NCBI GenBank assembly: GCA_963783505.1
Contig: CAWAOP010000039.1
Coordinates: 62,001-126,000, forward strand
DNA from: BOG-224 sp963783505
GTDB taxonomy: Bacteria; Acidobacteriota; Terriglobia; Bryobacterales; Bryobacteraceae
Direction of reading: 5' to 3'
DNA: 64,000 bases
The notes under the pieces were generated by a model. It made no database searches. It saw only the letters and a list, made by a program, of their open reading frames with translations, and was not told where the DNA came from. Numbering within the stretch: the stretch's first letter is position 1; each line of letters opens with the position of its first letter. Shown here piece after piece: positions 62,579-64,000 of this stretch. The translations under genes and the position numbers were made by a program.

Positions 62579-63271
62579 CTACTGTCCGACTACCCGGCCG
62601 TCTTTCATGCGGACGATGCGGTCGGCGTAGGCGGCGGCTTCGGGGTTGTGGGTGATCATCAGGACGGTCTGGCCCAGGCGTTTGTTGAGGGTCCTCAGGA
62701 TTTCGAGAACGGCATTGGAGTTCTCGCTATCGAGATTTCCGGTCGGCTCGTCGGCCAGCAGAATCGCGGGATGCTTCACGACCGCGCGCGCGATGGCCAC
62801 GCGCTGTTGTTCCCCTCCGGACAGCTCGGCGGGTTTGTGGTCCAGGCGATTGGCGATTCCAAGCAATTCGAGAATCTCATCGTAAAGGTCGTCGTGCGCG
62901 TGCCGCTCATTGGCGCCGAAGCCCGCGATGAACCGCGCCACGGCGATGTTGTCGCGCGCGGTCAGGTTGGGCAGCAGGTTGAACTTCTGGAATACGAAAC
63001 CGACGGTGCGCCGGCGCATCCGAGTGCGGTCGGAGTCGGTCATGTGAGAGAGATCGCGGCCCGCCACGGTGATGGACCCGGAAGTCGGCGGAGTGAGTCC
63101 GCCGATGATGTGAAACAGCGTCAACTTGCCGGAACCCGACGGGCCCACGATGGAAAGGTACTCGCCGGGCTGAACTTCCAGATCGACGCCGCGCAGCGCA
63201 TTCACACCGACTTTTCCGACCTGGTACACCTTGCACAGATCGCGCGCCTGAATGATGGGGCCCTCACTCAT
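62579..63271 (-). CDS. ABC transporter ATP-binding protein, MacB/LolD type, altered Walker A
   Basis: The 230-residue ATPase has LSGGEQQRVAIARA, Walker B ILLADEPTGNLDS and the H-loop MITHNPEAA. Walker A reads GPSGSGKLT: the Ser/Thr after Lys, which binds Mg and phosphate, is Leu (TTG; TCG would be Ser). If real, ATP use should be badly impaired; a single-base sequencing error is an alternative. ATG 63271 overlaps the upstream permease stop by eight bases. The pair is of the MacB/FtsX export type. Confidence 0.92.
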   Translation of the reverse strand: MSEGPIIQARDLCKVYQVGKVGVNALRGVDLEVQPGEYLSIVGPSGSGKLTLFHIIGGLTPPTSGSITVAGRDLSHMTDSDRTRMRRRTVGFVFQKFNLLPNLTARDNIAVARFIAGFGANERHAHDDLYDEILELLGIANRLDHKPAELSGGEQQRVAIARAVVKHPAILLADEPTGNLDSENSNAVLEILRTLNKRLGQTVLMITHNPEAAAYADRIVRMKDGRVVGQ

Positions 63272-64000
63272 ATGCCAGCGCCTCGATCGCGTCATGCCGC
63301 GCGGCGGCGACGGCCGGATACAGCGCGCCCAGAGACGTGCCGGCCAGCGTGATGAGGGTCGCGTTGGGCCACCAGTCGTAAGCGATCACCATCTGAATGG
63401 AAGCCGGAACCAGCGTCCTGATCAACCACCACGCTCCATAGCTCATGACAATGCCTAGCACGGAACCGCCCAAGCCCATCATGAGGGCTTCGATGAGAAT
63501 GATGCGCAGGATGAACGCCTGCGACCCGCCCAGCGATTTCAGAATTCCGATTTCCCGCGTGCGCTGGAGCACCGCCATGTACATGGAGAGGCACATCACC
63601 GCGAAGCCGATGACCACGCCGATAGAAATCACCACTACAACGAATCCCTTCAGGGCGGGCACGCGGTTGACGCTGTACAGGTCCGTGAATTCTTTCATCA
63701 GGTATATGCCGAAGCCCGACCATTCGGGATCGTTCTTCAAGCTATCGGCCACCGCTTTGGCATTGGCGGGATCGTCCAGTTTGAGGTAAACCATGCTCAC
63801 CTTGCCGGGGCGGTTGTTGAGATCCTGCAAGACGCCGATCGGAAATATGATGTGGGCGAGCATGCCGCCCTCGAAGACTCCACAGACCCGCCATGGACGG
63901 TTCTCTATGATGGCGACGCTTCCGGGGCGGAGGTTCTTCTCGTCGGCGTAACCTTCATCCACCAGGACATCGCATCCGGGCTGAAACCGGGTCCCGGATC
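63264..64000 (-). CDS. MacB/FtsX-like ABC permease (5' partial)
   Basis: The C-terminal 245 residues of a permease whose N-terminus lies beyond the right edge. The MacB-PCD domain leads to three membrane helices of the FtsX domain (VVVVISIGVVIGFAVMCLSM, RIILIEALMMGLGGSVLGI and a last one). QRTREIGILKSLGGSQAF is the conserved cytoplasmic motif. Its stop overlaps the ATPase start. Confidence 0.9.
   Translation of the reverse strand, partial: SGTRFQPGCDVLVDEGYADEKNLRPGSVAIIENRPWRVCGVFEGGMLAHIIFPIGVLQDLNNRPGKVSMVYLKLDDPANAKAVADSLKNDPEWSGFGIYLMKEFTDLYSVNRVPALKGFVVVVISIGVVIGFAVMCLSMYMAVLQRTREIGILKSLGGSQAFILRIILIEALMMGLGGSVLGIVMSYGAWWLIRTLVPASIQMVIAYDWWPNATLITLAGTSLGALYPAVAAARHDAIEALAYE

Overview
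The window (about 61% G+C by eye, almost entirely coding) looks like chromosome from an Acidobacteriota member close to Solibacter/Bryobacter. The clues are a TIGR03435-type protein (a family I know almost only from Solibacter-like genomes), secreted He_PIG/BACON and NHL-repeat proteins, a Gfo/Idh/MocA oxidoreductase with a Tat signal, and the codon usage. No rRNA, tRNA, CRISPR array or intact transposase gene was seen.

Layout. 1-1.3 kb: 3' end of purH. 1.6-5.1 kb: a frameshifted LVIVD beta-propeller gene and a secreted He_PIG/BACON protein. 5.2-14.9 kb: a phosphate block with a PhoR-like histidine kinase, a Pit transporter and its DUF47 partner, an outer-membrane porin, pstSCAB and phoU. Direct 7-bp repeats at about 11-bp spacing, resembling Pho boxes, stand in front of pit, the porin and pstS, so these probably form one Pho regulon; phoB is not in the window. 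15-16.7 kb: an exported oxidoreductase. 17.1-37.6 kb: str, S10, spc and alpha ribosomal operons fused into one run (rpsL to rplQ, with secY, map, infA and rpoA; adk is absent). 37.8-50.2 kb: accessory and housekeeping genes (NHL protein, TIGR03435 protein, BrnT/BrnA-like toxin-antitoxin pair, lipoprotein, sugar-phosphate isomerase-like gene, pyrE-truA, pirin, AlkD-like protein, M28 peptidase, ICMT-like protein). 50.3-57.4 kb: MBL hydrolase, purB, a truncated gene, VapBC-like pair, XRE antitoxin-like gene, secreted protein, a small Cys-rich protein and serS. 57.6-64 kb: an ABC-2 type pair, a small membrane protein with a winged-helix regulator, a UppS-like gene, a VOC protein, and a MacB-type ABC pair running off the right edge.

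Two window-wide patterns stand out. First, eleven junctions in the ribosomal region carry arrays of degenerate heptamers (CTNTCCG, CYNTCAG, CYGRCCC and related), nearly all facing their reverse complement so that the spacer can fold into a long imperfect hairpin next to the next start codon. I do not recognise this family. Second, eight genes carry eleven apparent frameshifts, and every one is a single extra base, usually in a short homopolymer. Four are in pit alone. The uniform direction makes insertion-type sequencing error the leading explanation, but a biological cause cannot be excluded from sequence alone.
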